Assembly: GCF_002188465.1 (NCBI RefSeq)
Contig: NZ_NINW01000049.1
Span: 496,001 to 560,000 of the forward strand
Reading direction: 5' to 3'
DNA: 64,000 bases
From: Pigmentiphaga sp. NML080357
GTDB taxonomy: Bacteria; Pseudomonadota; Gammaproteobacteria; Burkholderiales; Burkholderiaceae_B
Positions 34,593-43,759 of the stretch are shown here, piece by piece (within the stretch, counting starts at the first letter, position 1; each line of letters starts with the position of its first letter). A model generated the notes under the pieces. The model saw nothing but the letters and a program-made list of their open reading frames with translations, was not told the DNA's origin and did no database searches. Both the position numbers and the translations under genes were made by a program.

Positions 34593-35081
34593 ATGGCAAC
34601 GAAAGCGTCAAGCAAAACGTTAAGAGTCACTCAGGAGGACGCGTTGGAAAACGTGATGACCAAGCCGGCTGCTGCCGTGCTCTCTGAAAAAGAGTTGTTG
34701 GCCATGCCCGAGGCCGACTACATGAACGAAGCCCAGCTTGCCTTCTTCAAGAGCAGGCTGCAGGAAATCGAACGCGAACTGCTGCAGAATGCCGGCGAAA
34801 CCACCGAGCATCTGCGCGAGACGCCTTTCGTGCCCGATCCCGCCGACCGCGCCACGATCGAGGAAGAGCATGCGCTGGAATTGCGCACGCGCGATCGCGA
34901 GCGCAAGCTGCTCAAGAAGGTGCAGCAGGCCCTTGCCCGTATCGAGTCGGGCGAATACGGCTGGTGCGAGGAAACCGGCGAGCCCATCGGGATCGCCCGC
35001 TTGCTCGCTCGGCCCACGGCCACGCTGTCGCTGGAGGCGCAGCAGCGCCGCGAACTGCGGCAGAAGCTCTACGGCGACTGA
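34593..35081 (+). CDS. dksA: RNA polymerase-binding transcription factor DksA (cysteine-poor form)
   Basis: 162 residues. DksA enters the secondary channel of RNA polymerase and works with ppGpp in the stringent response. The coiled-coil begins near MNEAQLAFFKSRLQEIERELL and the tip has DPADRATIEEEHALELRTRDRERKLLKKVQQAL. The C-terminal globular part reads GWCEETGEPIGIARLLARPTATLSLEAQ. Of the four zinc-binding cysteines of E. coli DksA only one remains, so it should not hold zinc. This form is common in Betaproteobacteria. Its position after the zinc operon is striking, but a REP copy separates them. GGAG precedes the ATG; a T-run terminator follows. Confidence 0.94.
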   Translation: MATKASSKTLRVTQEDALENVMTKPAAAVLSEKELLAMPEADYMNEAQLAFFKSRLQEIERELLQNAGETTEHLRETPFVPDPADRATIEEEHALELRTRDRERKLLKKVQQALARIESGEYGWCEETGEPIGIARLLARPTATLSLEAQQRRELRQKLYGD

Positions 35082-35104
35082 TCCCAAGCCGAGGGCTCGC
35101 ACGA

Positions 35105-35130
35105 CGGCGCCCCGGGGCGCCGTTTTTTTT
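35105..35130 (+). terminator. Rho-independent terminator after dksA
   Basis: A self-complementary CGGCGCCCCGGGGCGCCG stem is followed directly by eight T (35123-35130), 24 bp after the dksA stop codon. Confidence 0.9.
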
Positions 35131-35137
35131 CGACGCT

Positions 35138-35167
35138 CTTGAAGAAAGGCTACCCCGGCCTCACTAT
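35138..35167 (+). promoter_or_regulatory. Promoter region of hslVU, sigma-32-like/sigma-70-like
   Basis: CTTGAA (35138-35143) resembles a sigma-32 -35 element, with CCTCACTAT 15 bp further on as a weak heat-shock -10. The same stretch also reads TTGAAG-17 bp-CACTAT for sigma-70. hslVU is heat-shock controlled in other proteobacteria. It lies right after the dksA terminator and leaves a leader of about 90 nt that contains a reversed REP-like copy. Confidence 0.45.
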
Positions 35168-35200
35168 CGTAAAAATCGTATCCACCCCGCACGGGGTGTC

Positions 35201-35244
35201 GCGGATCCGGCCCGCCGGTCCGCTCGCGCTGCCCCCGGAGGGGC
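35201..35244. repeat. REP-like repeat, partial reversed copy F
   Basis: GCGGATCCGGCCCGCCGGTC at 35201 is the reverse complement of the hairpin half seen in the other copies. GCTGCCCCCGGAGGGGC follows at the C/G-run end. The outer arm with TACGCGCTT is missing. It lies in the untranslated leader of hslV. Confidence 0.6.
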
Positions 35245-35264
35245 AGGCCCATCAGGAAAAGCAA

Positions 35265-35801
35265 ATGGAACAATTCCACGGCACGACCATCATCAGCGTG
35301 CGTCGCGGCAACCGGGTTGCCCTCGGCGGCGACGGGCAGGTCACCCTGGGAAACATCGTCATGAAGGGAAGCGCCCGCAAGGTGCGGCGCTTGTACAAGG
35401 ATTCGGTGCTGGCGGGTTTTGCCGGCGCCACGGCCGATGCGTTCACCTTGATCGAACGTTTCGAAGGCAAGCTGGAAAAGCATCAGGGCCACCTGCTGCG
35501 GGCGGCTGTCGACCTGACGCGGGACTGGCGCACCGATCGCGTGCTGCGCAGGCTGGAAGCCATGCTGATCGTGGCCGACCGCGAATCGACCCTGGTGCTG
35601 ACCGGCAACGGCGACGTGCTCGAGCCCGAGCACGGGCTGGCCGCGATCGGCTCCGGCGGCGCCTATGCGCAATCGGCCGGCCTGGCGCTGCTGCAGAACA
35701 CCGACATGGCGCCTGAAGACATCGTCAGGAAATCGCTGGCCATCGCCGGCGATCTTTGCATTTACACCAACCAGCATCACACCGTCGAGGTGTTGGAATG
35801 A
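35265..35801 (+). CDS. hslV: ATP-dependent protease subunit HslV (ClpQ)
   Basis: 178 residues. Threonine peptidase of the HslUV proteasome-like complex. The mature N-terminal Thr is in [12 protein letters not shown], so a short leader MEQFHG must be removed. Family blocks: [60 protein letters not shown] and [17 protein letters not shown]. The ATG at 35265 has AGGAAAAGC before it. Its stop overlaps the hslU start in ATGA. Confidence 0.97.
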   Translation: MEQFHGTTIISVRRGNRVALGGDGQVTLGNIVMKGSARKVRRLYKDSVLAGFAGATADAFTLIERFEGKLEKHQGHLLRAAVDLTRDWRTDRVLRRLEAMLIVADRESTLVLTGNGDVLEPEHGLAAIGSGGAYAQSAGLALLQNTDMAPEDIVRKSLAIAGDLCIYTNQHHTVEVLE

Positions 35802-37123
35802 ACATGATGACACCCGGTGAAATCGTCTCCGAACTGGACAAGTACATCGTCGGCCAGGACAGGGCCAAGCGTTCGGTGGCGATCGCGCTGCGCAACCGGT
35901 GGCGGCGCCAGCAGGTGCCCGAGCCCCTGCGCCACGAGATCCATCCCAAGAACATCCTGATGATCGGTCCCACGGGCGTGGGCAAGACCGAGATCGCTCG
36001 CCGCCTCGCCAGGCTGGCCGATGCGCCGTTCGTCAAGATCGAGGCCACCAAGTTCACCGAGGTGGGCTACGTGGGCCGCGACGTGGATACCATCATCCGC
36101 GACCTGGCGGAGGTGGCGGTCAAGCAGGTTCGCGAAGCCGAGATGCGGCGTGTGCGCACCCAGGCGGAGGACGCCGCCGAGGACCGCATCCTCGACGTGC
36201 TGGTGCCGCCGGCGCGCGATGCGCTCGGCAATCCGCAGCGCGAGGACAATTCCGCGCGCCAGACCTTCCGCAAGCGTTTGCGCGAAGGACAGCTGGACGA
36301 CAAGGAAATCGAAATCGAGGTGGCCCAGCCGGTGCCGCAGATGGAAATCATGTCTCCTCCCGGCATGGAAGAGATGACCGAGCAGATCCGCGGCATGTTC
36401 GCCGGACTGGCGCAGGGCAAGAAGAAGACGCGCAAGCTGCGCATCAAGGAAGCCTTCAAGTTGCTGGTGGACGAAGAAGCCGGCCGCCGGGTGAACGAGG
36501 AAGAGCTGCGCACCAAGGCGCTGGCCAGCGTCGAGCAGAACGGCATCGTGTTCCTGGACGAGATCGACAAGATCGCCACGCGCCAGGAAGTCGGCGGTTC
36601 GGACGTGTCGCGCCAGGGCGTGCAGCGCGACCTGCTGCCGCTGGTCGAAGGCACGACCGTCAACACCAAGTACGGCATGGTGCGCACCGACCACATCCTG
36701 TTCATCGCCTCGGGGGCGTTCCACCTGTCGCGGCCGTCCGACCTGATTCCCGAGCTGCAAGGGCGCTTTCCGATCCGGGTCGAGCTCGATTCGCTCTCGG
36801 CCAAGGACTTCGTGCGCATCCTTTCGGAAACCGACGCCTCGCTGGTCAAGCAATACACCGCGCTGCTGGAGACCGAAGGCGTGAAGCTCGAGTTCACCGA
36901 CGAAGGCATCGAGCGTCTCGCGGAGCTCGCCTTCGCGGTGAACGAGAAGACCGAGAACATCGGCGCGCGCCGGCTCTATACCGTCATGGAAAAGCTGCTC
37001 GAGGAACTGTCGTTCGACGCCTCCCGCAAGAGCGGGGAGGTGGTGCGCATCGATGCGGACTATGTGAACAAGCAGCTGGAAGAGGCCGCGGCGCACCAGG
37101 ACCTGGCGCGCTACGTGCTGTAG
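35798..37123 (+). CDS. hslU: ATP-dependent protease ATPase subunit HslU (ClpY)
   Basis: 441 residues, the usual length. AAA+ unfoldase that feeds substrates into HslV. N-terminal [25 protein letters not shown]; Walker [18 protein letters not shown]; pore loop in [10 protein letters not shown]-domain from about residue 110 to 235; Walker [12 protein letters not shown]; sensor region [12 protein letters not shown]. It ends with the conserved ARYVL tail that inserts into HslV. Four-base overlap with hslV. Confidence 0.98.
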   Translation: MNMMTPGEIVSELDKYIVGQDRAKRSVAIALRNRWRRQQVPEPLRHEIHPKNILMIGPTGVGKTEIARRLARLADAPFVKIEATKFTEVGYVGRDVDTIIRDLAEVAVKQVREAEMRRVRTQAEDAAEDRILDVLVPPARDALGNPQREDNSARQTFRKRLREGQLDDKEIEIEVAQPVPQMEIMSPPGMEEMTEQIRGMFAGLAQGKKKTRKLRIKEAFKLLVDEEAGRRVNEEELRTKALASVEQNGIVFLDEIDKIATRQEVGGSDVSRQGVQRDLLPLVEGTTVNTKYGMVRTDHILFIASGAFHLSRPSDLIPELQGRFPIRVELDSLSAKDFVRILSETDASLVKQYTALLETEGVKLEFTDEGIERLAELAFAVNEKTENIGARRLYTVMEKLLEELSFDASRKSGEVVRIDADYVNKQLEEAAAHQDLARYVL

Positions 37124-37176
37124 GGCGGATCATCGGGCGGCTCTTCCGCTGACGGACAGAACCGCCCTTGCCCCGG

Positions 37177-37470
37177 TTATTTTGGCTGGATCGCCGTGAT
37201 GGTGTATTGGCCCTCGACCTTGTCGGCCGCGAAGCGCACCGTGTCGCCCGGCTTGACCTGGCTCAGCATGGCCGGGTCGGCCACCTTGAAGACCAGCGTC
37301 ATGGCGGGCAGCTGCAGGTTGGGAATGGGGCCGTGCTTGAGCGTGATCTTGCCGTGGGCGGCATCGATGCGGCGCACCTCGCCTTCGGCGTTGAGCGCCT
37401 GCGCGAGCGCGGCGCCCACGGTCAGCCCGAGTCCGGCAACCGTGGCGATCAGGGCGAGTAGACGTTTCAC
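37177..37470 (-). CDS. CusF-like periplasmic copper-binding protein (ligand-poor)
   Basis: 97 residues: signal peptide MKRLLALIATVAGLGLTVGAALAQ followed by a small OB-fold CusF/CopE-type domain. EVRRIDAAHGKITLKHGPIPNLQLPAMTLVFKV aligns with the Cu(I) site of CusF (His, Trp, two Met). Here the His and first Met are present, but the Trp and the second Met position hold Leu. It would therefore bind Cu(I) weakly or differently. Third gene of the CueR-DUF411 operon, 12 bp after DUF411, which supports a copper role. Confidence 0.8.
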   Translation of the reverse strand: MKRLLALIATVAGLGLTVGAALAQALNAEGEVRRIDAAHGKITLKHGPIPNLQLPAMTLVFKVADPAMLSQVKPGDTVRFAADKVEGQYTITAIQPK

Positions 37471-37482
37471 TGCATTCTCCTT

Positions 37483-37956
37483 CTAGCGATAAGCGCGGTA
37501 GACGCGCGAGCGGCCATCGGCCGTGACCAGCAGCACGTCGTAGGGATCGCTGCGGCCGCCCGCTTCCATGCCGGGCGAACCGACCGGCATGCCAGGGACT
37601 GCCAGGCCGACGGCGCGGGGCCTTTCGGCGAGCAGGCGCTTGATGTCGGCGGCGGGCACGTGGCCTTCGAGCGCGTAGCCTTCGACGGCCGCCGTATGGC
37701 ATGAGCCGTAGGCGTCCGGCATGCGCAGCTTGGCGCGCCAGGCAGCGGTGTCGGCCACGTCGTGGGCCTCGACCGGAAACCCGGCCTGTTCGAGATGGCT
37801 GATCCAGGCTTTGCAGCAGCCGCAGTATTGGGTCTTGTACACGACAATGCGCGGCAGCGTCGCCGGGCTCGCCGTGGCCAGCGCGGGCAGCGCCAGTCCG
37901 GTCAATGCTAACAGGGTTCGGCGGCGGCGCAGGTCGGGTGCAAGGATTGGTTTCAT
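37483..37956 (-). CDS. DUF411 metal-binding protein
   Basis: 157 residues. The N-terminus has RRRRTLLALTGLALPALATA, a Tat-like or Sec signal. The DUF411 domain shows VVYKTQYCGCCKAWISHLEQAGFPV (CxCC-type motif), then GSCHTAAVEGYALEGHVPAADI, GLAVPGMPVGSPGME and PYDVLLVTADG. The family binds soft metals, and members are found in copper-resistance loci. Its ATG overlaps the stop of cueR (ATGA at 37953-37956), so it is translationally coupled to the regulator. Confidence 0.87.
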   Translation of the reverse strand: MKPILAPDLRRRRTLLALTGLALPALATASPATLPRIVVYKTQYCGCCKAWISHLEQAGFPVEAHDVADTAAWRAKLRMPDAYGSCHTAAVEGYALEGHVPAADIKRLLAERPRAVGLAVPGMPVGSPGMEAGGRSDPYDVLLVTADGRSRVYRAYR

Positions 37957-38405
37957 GGTTTGCGGGCGTGGGAGTGGTTGGGAGCGGCCGATCCGCGGTT
38001 GCCCATGCCCGGCGTCGCCAGGCCCGTCAGGATGGGGCAGTCGGGCCGGTGATCGCCATGGCAGTGCGAAGCCAATTGCTCGAGCGTGGCCTTCATGGCT
38101 TGTAGACCACGGATCTTGTCTTCGAGTTCGGCGATATGCTCGCAGGCCAGTTGCTTGACTTCCGAGCTCGGCCGGCCGCGGTCGTTCCACAGTTCCAGGA
38201 GCGTACCGATCTGCGGGATCGAGAAACCGAGATCCCGCGCATTGCGAATGAACTGCAGCGTATGGATGTCGCTCTCGCCGTACAGGCGATAGCCGGCCTC
38301 GGTGCGGTGCGCCGCCGGGATCAGGCCGATGGCCTCGTAGTGGCGGATCATTTTGGCCGATACGCCGGATGCCTCGGCGGCTTGTCCAATATTCAGCGTT
38401 TGCAT
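37953..38405 (-). CDS. cueR: MerR-family copper-responsive regulator CueR
   Basis: 150 residues. MerR winged helix MQTLNIGQAAEASGVSAKMIRHYEAIGLIPAA with TEAGYRLYGESDI. The metal-binding loop near the C-terminus is CHGDHRPDC, two cysteines with seven residues between, the Cu(I)/Ag(I)/Au(I) arrangement of CueR. ELWNDRGRPSSEVK matches the CueR region whose Ser favours monovalent ions. A further tail of about 20 residues with HSHARKP is extra. Start fixed at 38405 at the conserved MQTLNIG. Its own promoter at 38505-38535 has the operator expected for this family. Confidence 0.9.
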   Translation of the reverse strand: MQTLNIGQAAEASGVSAKMIRHYEAIGLIPAAHRTEAGYRLYGESDIHTLQFIRNARDLGFSIPQIGTLLELWNDRGRPSSEVKQLACEHIAELEDKIRGLQAMKATLEQLASHCHGDHRPDCPILTGLATPGMGNRGSAAPNHSHARKP

Positions 38406-38504
38406 GACGGTCTTCGTGCCTGCTCGTCCATCGGTGTGTGTCGCGCGCGCCGGCATGGGTGCGCGGCGCCGGCCCCCGGTTCAGTTCGCGGATGGCCTGG
38501 CAAG

Positions 38505-38535
38505 ATTCTAAACCTTGACATCATGGCAAAGTAAA
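38505..38535 (-). promoter_or_regulatory. CueR-type promoter with 19-bp spacer and operator dyad
   Basis: On the minus strand TTTACT (38530-38535) and TAGAAT (38505-38510) are separated by 19 bp, the overlong spacer typical of MerR-family promoters. The spacer holds the imperfect dyad ACTTTGCCATGATGTCAAGGT (38512-38532 read on minus; core TTGCCATGATGTCAA). It should drive cueR-DUF411-CusF and be untwisted by metal-bound CueR. Confidence 0.75.
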
Positions 38536-38568
38536 TGGGGGTGCCGCGCACAGGTTCAAGTCAAGCCG

Positions 38569-39819
<1,251 letters not shown>

Positions 39820-39823
39820 TATA

Positions 39824-39896
39824 CCCCTGCGCGCTTCGCGCGCACCCAGGGGCGGCACAGCCGGACCGGCAAAGCCGGAGCCACTGTGCCCCGGGG
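39824..39896. repeat. REP-like palindromic intergenic repeat, copy C
   Basis: CCCCTGCGCGCTTCGCGCGC, then CCCAGGGG and the hairpin GGCACAGCCGGACCGGC-AAA-GCCGGAGCCACTGTGCC, ending CCGGGG. It starts 4 bp after the argB stop codon. Confidence 0.75.
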
Positions 39897-39974
39897 ATCA
39901 AGCCCGCGGCCTGTCGCAAGGTGAAGTGCCGTTCGCCACAGCCACGCGCGATATTTGCAAAGAATACTTTTTAC

Positions 39975-40898
39975 ATGAGTCACGACAATTCCCAGCCCGA
40001 GACGCCGCCTTTCGATCCAGGACGCGGCGGCTCCGGCTCCGCCAGTCCGCTCGCGCCGTCCCGTGGGGGGCGCCCGGAAGGGCGTAAGGGGGAGCTGGTC
40101 GTCAGCGAGATTGCGGCGGCGGTGACAGGGGTGCCGTCGCTGGCCACGGCGCGGCGGCAGATCCGCAGGCCGCTCAGCCGGGTGCGGGCGACGCGGCGGC
40201 CGTTGAGGGCGGCGGGACGGGGCGAGCCGGTCTGGTTTTTCGACCTGGACAATACCCTCCACGACGCATCCCACGCCATCTTCTCGCATATCGATCTGTC
40301 CATGACCCAGGCGGTCATGGAGACGCTGAACGTGTCGCTGGAAGAAGCCCACACGCTGCGCAAGCGTTACTGGCAGCGCTATGGGGCGACGCTGATCGGG
40401 ATGGTCAAGCACCACGGGGTATCGGCGGCGGATTTCCTGCATCGCAGCCACAGTTTCGACATCCGCCCGCTGGTGCGGGCCGACAAGGATTTGCGTAACC
40501 GTTTGTCACGCCTGCCGGGGCGCAAGATCCTGTTGACGAATGCGCCACACAACTATGCGCGGACGATCCTGACCCATCTGGGCATTCTGCACTGTTTCGA
40601 CAGCCTCTGGGCGGTGGAGGACATGTACTTCCACGGCGAATTCCGGGTCAAGCCTTCGCCGGCCTTGCTCCGTCATGTCATGGCAATGGAGGGAGTAAGC
40701 GCTCACAACTCGGTGTTGGTGGAGGACACGTCCGCCAACCTGCGCGGGGCGCGGAAAGCAGGCATGCGCACCGTCTACGTCCGGCACCCGGGCACGCCCT
40801 TCGCAAAGACACATCGCGGACGCCCGCTTTTTATCGACCTTCAAGTAAACTCGGTCAGTCACTTGTTGTTACAGCGTCGCGCCCTGCGGCGCAGTTAG
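39975..40898 (+). CDS. HAD-superfamily pyrimidine 5'-nucleotidase-like phosphatase
   Basis: 307 residues from the ATG at 39975. The HAD domain starts near residue 92 with VWFFDLDNTLHDASHAIF (nucleophile Asp). KILLTNAPHNYA (motif II), KPSPALLRHVMAM (motif III Lys) and SVLVEDTSANLRGARKAGM (motif IV) follow. It matches the SDT1/YjjG-type pyrimidine nucleotidases. The first 90 residues are low-complexity, and residues about 15-40 are encoded by a reversed REP-like repeat (40017-40093), so this extension is probably dispensable. The true start could be further downstream. Between argB and slmA. Confidence 0.87.
   Translation: MSHDNSQPETPPFDPGRGGSGSASPLAPSRGGRPEGRKGELVVSEIAAAVTGVPSLATARRQIRRPLSRVRATRRPLRAAGRGEPVWFFDLDNTLHDASHAIFSHIDLSMTQAVMETLNVSLEEAHTLRKRYWQRYGATLIGMVKHHGVSAADFLHRSHSFDIRPLVRADKDLRNRLSRLPGRKILLTNAPHNYARTILTHLGILHCFDSLWAVEDMYFHGEFRVKPSPALLRHVMAMEGVSAHNSVLVEDTSANLRGARKAGMRTVYVRHPGTPFAKTHRGRPLFIDLQVNSVSHLLLQRRALRRS
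40017..40093. repeat. REP-like repeat, reversed copy G, inside the HAD reading frame
   Basis: Read on the minus strand it gives CCCCCTTACGCCCTTCCGGG, a CCCCCC run, then GCGGACTGGCGGAGCCGGAG and GCCGCCGCGTCCTGG. That is the order of the family in reverse. It encodes part of the Gly/Ser/Arg-rich N-terminus of the HAD protein. Confidence 0.65.
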
Positions 40899-40918
40899 CC
40901 GCCTTCCGCCGAAGGCGG
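40899..40918 (+). terminator. Hairpin after the HAD gene
   Basis: CCGCCTTC and GAAGGCGG form a perfect 8-bp stem with loop CGCC immediately after the stop codon. There is no immediate T-run, but a T-rich stretch (ATCTTTTCTCC) comes 17 bp later. Possible weak terminator or processing site before slmA. Confidence 0.35.
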
Positions 40919-40971
40919 TCCTGCAAAGCGGGCGATCTTTTCTCCTTCTTTGCACGGAAACCCACCGCGAC

Positions 40972-41550
40972 ATGGCCTCTAGCAAGTCGGGCGAGCGCAA
41001 GACTCAGATCCTCCAGATGCTGGCCGAGATGCTCGAGCATCCCAAAGGCGAACGCATCACCACCGCGGCATTGGCCGCGCGCTTGCAGGTTTCCGAAGCG
41101 GCGCTTTACCGGCATTTCGCCAGCAAGGCCCAGATGTTCGAGGGCCTCATCGAGTTCATCGAGAACTCGGTGTTCGGCTTGTTCAACGTCATCTCGGAAT
41201 CGGAGACCAGCGGCCTCATCCAGGCGCGCAAGGCCATCCTGATGCTGCTCACCTTCGCCGAGCGCAACAAGGGCATGACGCGGGTCCTGATCGGCGATGC
41301 CCTGGTGTCCGAGGACGAACGGCTGCAGGAGCGCATGAACCAGTTCCTGGACCGCATCGAAGCCTCGTTGCGGCAATGCCTGCGCAACGCGCTGGCATTG
41401 AACGAGCTGCCTCCCACCGACGACATCCATGCGCGCGCCAGCCTGATCCTGCATTTCATCCTGGGACGGTGGCAGCGCTACGCCAAGAGCGGGTGGAAGA
41501 AATCGCCGTCGGAGTTCATCGACGTGCAGATACAGATCATGCTGGCCTGA
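40972..41550 (+). CDS. slmA: Nucleoid occlusion factor SlmA (TetR family)
   Basis: 192 residues. TetR-type DNA-binding protein that blocks FtsZ ring assembly over the chromosome. N-terminal HTH: RKTQILQMLAEMLEHPKGERITTAALAARLQVSEAALYRHFASKAQMFEGLIEFIENS. LTFAERNKGMTRVLIGDALVSEDERLQERMNQFLDRIE is the SlmA-type regulatory domain, and RWQRYAKSGWKKSPSE closes it. Length and neighbours (argB, HAD) fit the standard slmA locus. Confidence 0.93.
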   Translation: MASSKSGERKTQILQMLAEMLEHPKGERITTAALAARLQVSEAALYRHFASKAQMFEGLIEFIENSVFGLFNVISESETSGLIQARKAILMLLTFAERNKGMTRVLIGDALVSEDERLQERMNQFLDRIEASLRQCLRNALALNELPPTDDIHARASLILHFILGRWQRYAKSGWKKSPSEFIDVQIQIMLA

Positions 41551-41560
41551 ACATCCCGGA

Positions 41561-41956
41561 TCAATCGCCGTTCGTGCCTTCCCATCCGTTCTTCGAGATA
41601 TCGAACACCACGCCGAACGGATCCTTGAATTTCTTCTCGAAGTTCTTTTTCTCGGGGTCGTTGCCAAGCGAGAAAAAGAACTTGCCGCCCGCGGCTTCGA
41701 TCCGGCGCTCCGCTTCGTCGAGGTCATCGACCTGGAATCCGAAATGGTGCACGCCCGCGTGGCCGCTGGATGGCGCAAGGGGATGGCCTTCCTTGTACTG
41801 CAGCAGCGCCAGGTTGGTGCTGCCGTCCGACAAATAGATGCCGGAGCCCATCTCGAGGTCGTCGCGGCCCACGCGCTTCATGTCGAAGGCAGTCTCGTAG
41901 AACGTGGCGGCGGCTTCGAGATCGGGAACGACCAGCGCGATGTGCTTGATCTTCAT
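41561..41956 (-). CDS. VOC/glyoxalase-like protein
   Basis: 131 residues, a vicinal-oxygen-chelate protein: IKHIALVVPDLEAAATFYETAFDMK (first beta-alpha-beta with metal His), GVHHFGFQVDDLDEAERRIEAAGG (second module) and KKFKDPFGVVFDISKNGWEG with the final acidic ligand. Similar to methylmalonyl-CoA epimerase and glyoxalase relatives; substrate unknown. Convergent with slmA, 10 bp apart. Confidence 0.87.
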   Translation of the reverse strand: MKIKHIALVVPDLEAAATFYETAFDMKRVGRDDLEMGSGIYLSDGSTNLALLQYKEGHPLAPSSGHAGVHHFGFQVDDLDEAERRIEAAGGKFFFSLGNDPEKKNFEKKFKDPFGVVFDISKNGWEGTNGD

Positions 41957-42133
41957 GGAGGACTCCGCGTGAATGGGAACGCCGTGGGCGTTGACATAAT
42001 GTAACGGCATATTGCGTGAAGGGCCAAAAACTGGAGTAATTCCTCCCGTTGCGCTAAGACAGCGTTTGCATGCGAGCATGGGGGGCAAGATGAACTGCGG
42101 AAAGCTGCGCACACTCGGCGAGGGGGCCGCGCC

Positions 42134-43510
42134 ATGGCTCAACTGATCCTGATCCTGCTCGGCGTCGACTATCTGCGCAAGCGCTGGCGGGCGCTGGCGA
42201 TTGCCGGGGCAGTCTTCCTGATCGCGGGCGTGGTGGTGTTCATCGATGCGCTGGACGGCGCCCACTATTTCCCGCTCAATTTCTTCGCCGTGCTTTTCAT
42301 CCTCGAGGGGCTGGCCACGCTGGCGACGGCGAAGACCGGCGTTGGCGGGCAGAAAGTGCTGCGCTATGCGAAAGGGATCTTCGTGCTGGTTGCCGGAGCG
42401 TTGATCCTGGCGGGCCATCATCACGGCAATTTCGTCCTGTCGATGATATTCGGGGCGCTCTTCCTGATCGACGGGCTCATGCAGTGCATCGCCGGCTACG
42501 TCGTCCGCTACGAGCGGTGGAAGTACGTTTTCGCGTGGGGCATCGTGGAGATCCTGCTTGCGATTTTCTTCTTCCAGCCCTATCCGACCAATTACGTGGG
42601 GACCTTGCCGTATTGCCTCGGACTCTTCCTGGCCTTTGCCGGGTTGAAGCTGCTGACGCTGGCGCTGCGGGTCAAGCACCTGGCAACCAATCCCGCCTTC
42701 CAGTCCGAGCAGCACCTCAGCTTCATGCCCACCGGCCCCGAGGTCGCCGGCGGCCGGACCGTATGGGATGGCCCGCCCACGGAGTCCGAACGGGCGCTCA
42801 CCATCCACGTCTGGACGCCTTCGGGATCCGCCAAGGCCGAAACCCGGAACTACCCCGTCGTCAACCGGTACATCGCTGCGGTGGACGTCAATGGCGTGGT
42901 GTCGACCGGCCATGCCGCGCTCGAATCGCCCGAGGGCATCTACATCAGCCTGTATCCGGGCGTGGAGATCGATCATTCGCCGGACGAGTTCGGCACCATG
43001 CTGCGGGCCACGGCGGAAAACAACGTTCCCGGCCTGTTCCAGCCCGACTACGGGACCGAGTCCAAGGCCTGGCGGCCGTCCAACGTCCAGGTCCGCATCC
43101 GCAATTACGATGCGGCGAAGCTGGCCGCGTTCTGGGACGAGTACCGCAAGAACACTACGTACAACCTGACTTATCGCAACTGTTCGAGCACGGTTTCCAA
43201 TGCGCTGGAGGCGGCGTTGGACGGCGTGGTCGGACGCCTGCATGGCCCCGGGGCGGGGTGGAAGGTCCTGGTACGGCTGCTGCTGACGCCGGAGCTATGG
43301 GTCGCGGCGCAGATCCGCAAGCGCGCGGTGACCATGGCGTGGACGCCCGGCCTGACGCTCGACTACGCGCGGGCGATGAGCATGCTCGCCGATCCCCGGC
43401 CCTTCGGCTGGTGGAAGATGTCGCAGGCCGCCGTGCGCCAGATCGCCAAGCTGCGTGAAGGTTGGCGTCGCCAGGACAGGGAGGCTGCTTCACAGCGTGC
43501 GCGGTCTTGA
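42134..43510 (+). CDS. HdeD-like membrane protein fused to a His-Cys papain-like (DUF4105/Lnb-like) domain
   Basis: 458 residues. Residues about 1-190 hold six hydrophobic helices in HdeD/DUF308 style (LAIAGAVFLIAGVVVFI, FFAVLFILEGLATLA, GIFVLVAGALILAG, MIFGALFLIDGLMQCIAGY, WGIVEILLAIFFF, CLGLFLAFAGLKLLTLAL). The remaining part is soluble. It shows VNGVVSTGHAALESPEGIYISLYPG and later LTYRNCSSTVSNALEAALDG, a His-then-Cys order like DUF4105/Lnb and NlpC-type hydrolases. This fusion suggests a membrane-bound peptidase, amidase or lipoprotein acyltransferase. A related layout occurs at 44180. No annotation beyond that is safe. Confidence 0.7.
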   Translation: MAQLILILLGVDYLRKRWRALAIAGAVFLIAGVVVFIDALDGAHYFPLNFFAVLFILEGLATLATAKTGVGGQKVLRYAKGIFVLVAGALILAGHHHGNFVLSMIFGALFLIDGLMQCIAGYVVRYERWKYVFAWGIVEILLAIFFFQPYPTNYVGTLPYCLGLFLAFAGLKLLTLALRVKHLATNPAFQSEQHLSFMPTGPEVAGGRTVWDGPPTESERALTIHVWTPSGSAKAETRNYPVVNRYIAAVDVNGVVSTGHAALESPEGIYISLYPGVEIDHSPDEFGTMLRATAENNVPGLFQPDYGTESKAWRPSNVQVRIRNYDAAKLAAFWDEYRKNTTYNLTYRNCSSTVSNALEAALDGVVGRLHGPGAGWKVLVRLLLTPELWVAAQIRKRAVTMAWTPGLTLDYARAMSMLADPRPFGWWKMSQAAVRQIAKLREGWRRQDREAASQRARS

Positions 43511-43514
43511 AATG

Positions 43515-43696
43515 CCCCCTACGCGCTTACGCGCGCCACGTATGGTGACCCCCCCTACGCGCTTACGCGCGCCCCCCAGGGGGCTCTACTTACGGACCGG
43601 CGGAGCCGGATCCGCTGTGCCCTGGGGTACCACCCGGCTGGCGAGGAACGGCGTTCTTTTTCCTTTCCTTTTTGCCGGAGCCGGATCCGCTGTGCC
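43515..43696. repeat. REP-like repeat cluster, copy D with partial duplicates
   Basis: A fragment CCCCTACGCGCTTACGCGCG at 43515 is followed by a full copy from 43549 (C7, TACGCGCTTACGCGCGC, CCCCCAGGGGG, then GGACCGGCGGAGCCGGATCC and GCTGTGCCCTGGGG). A third fragment repeating GCCGGAGCCGGATCCGCTGT stands at 43674. This looks like tandem duplication or decay of the element in the 250-bp gap before the LprI-like gene. Confidence 0.75.
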
Positions 43697-43759
43697 GTGC
43701 GGCAGCAGCGTCCGGGAAAACCGACGCGTATCCGTACCATTTTCAGGGAGAAAACACCG

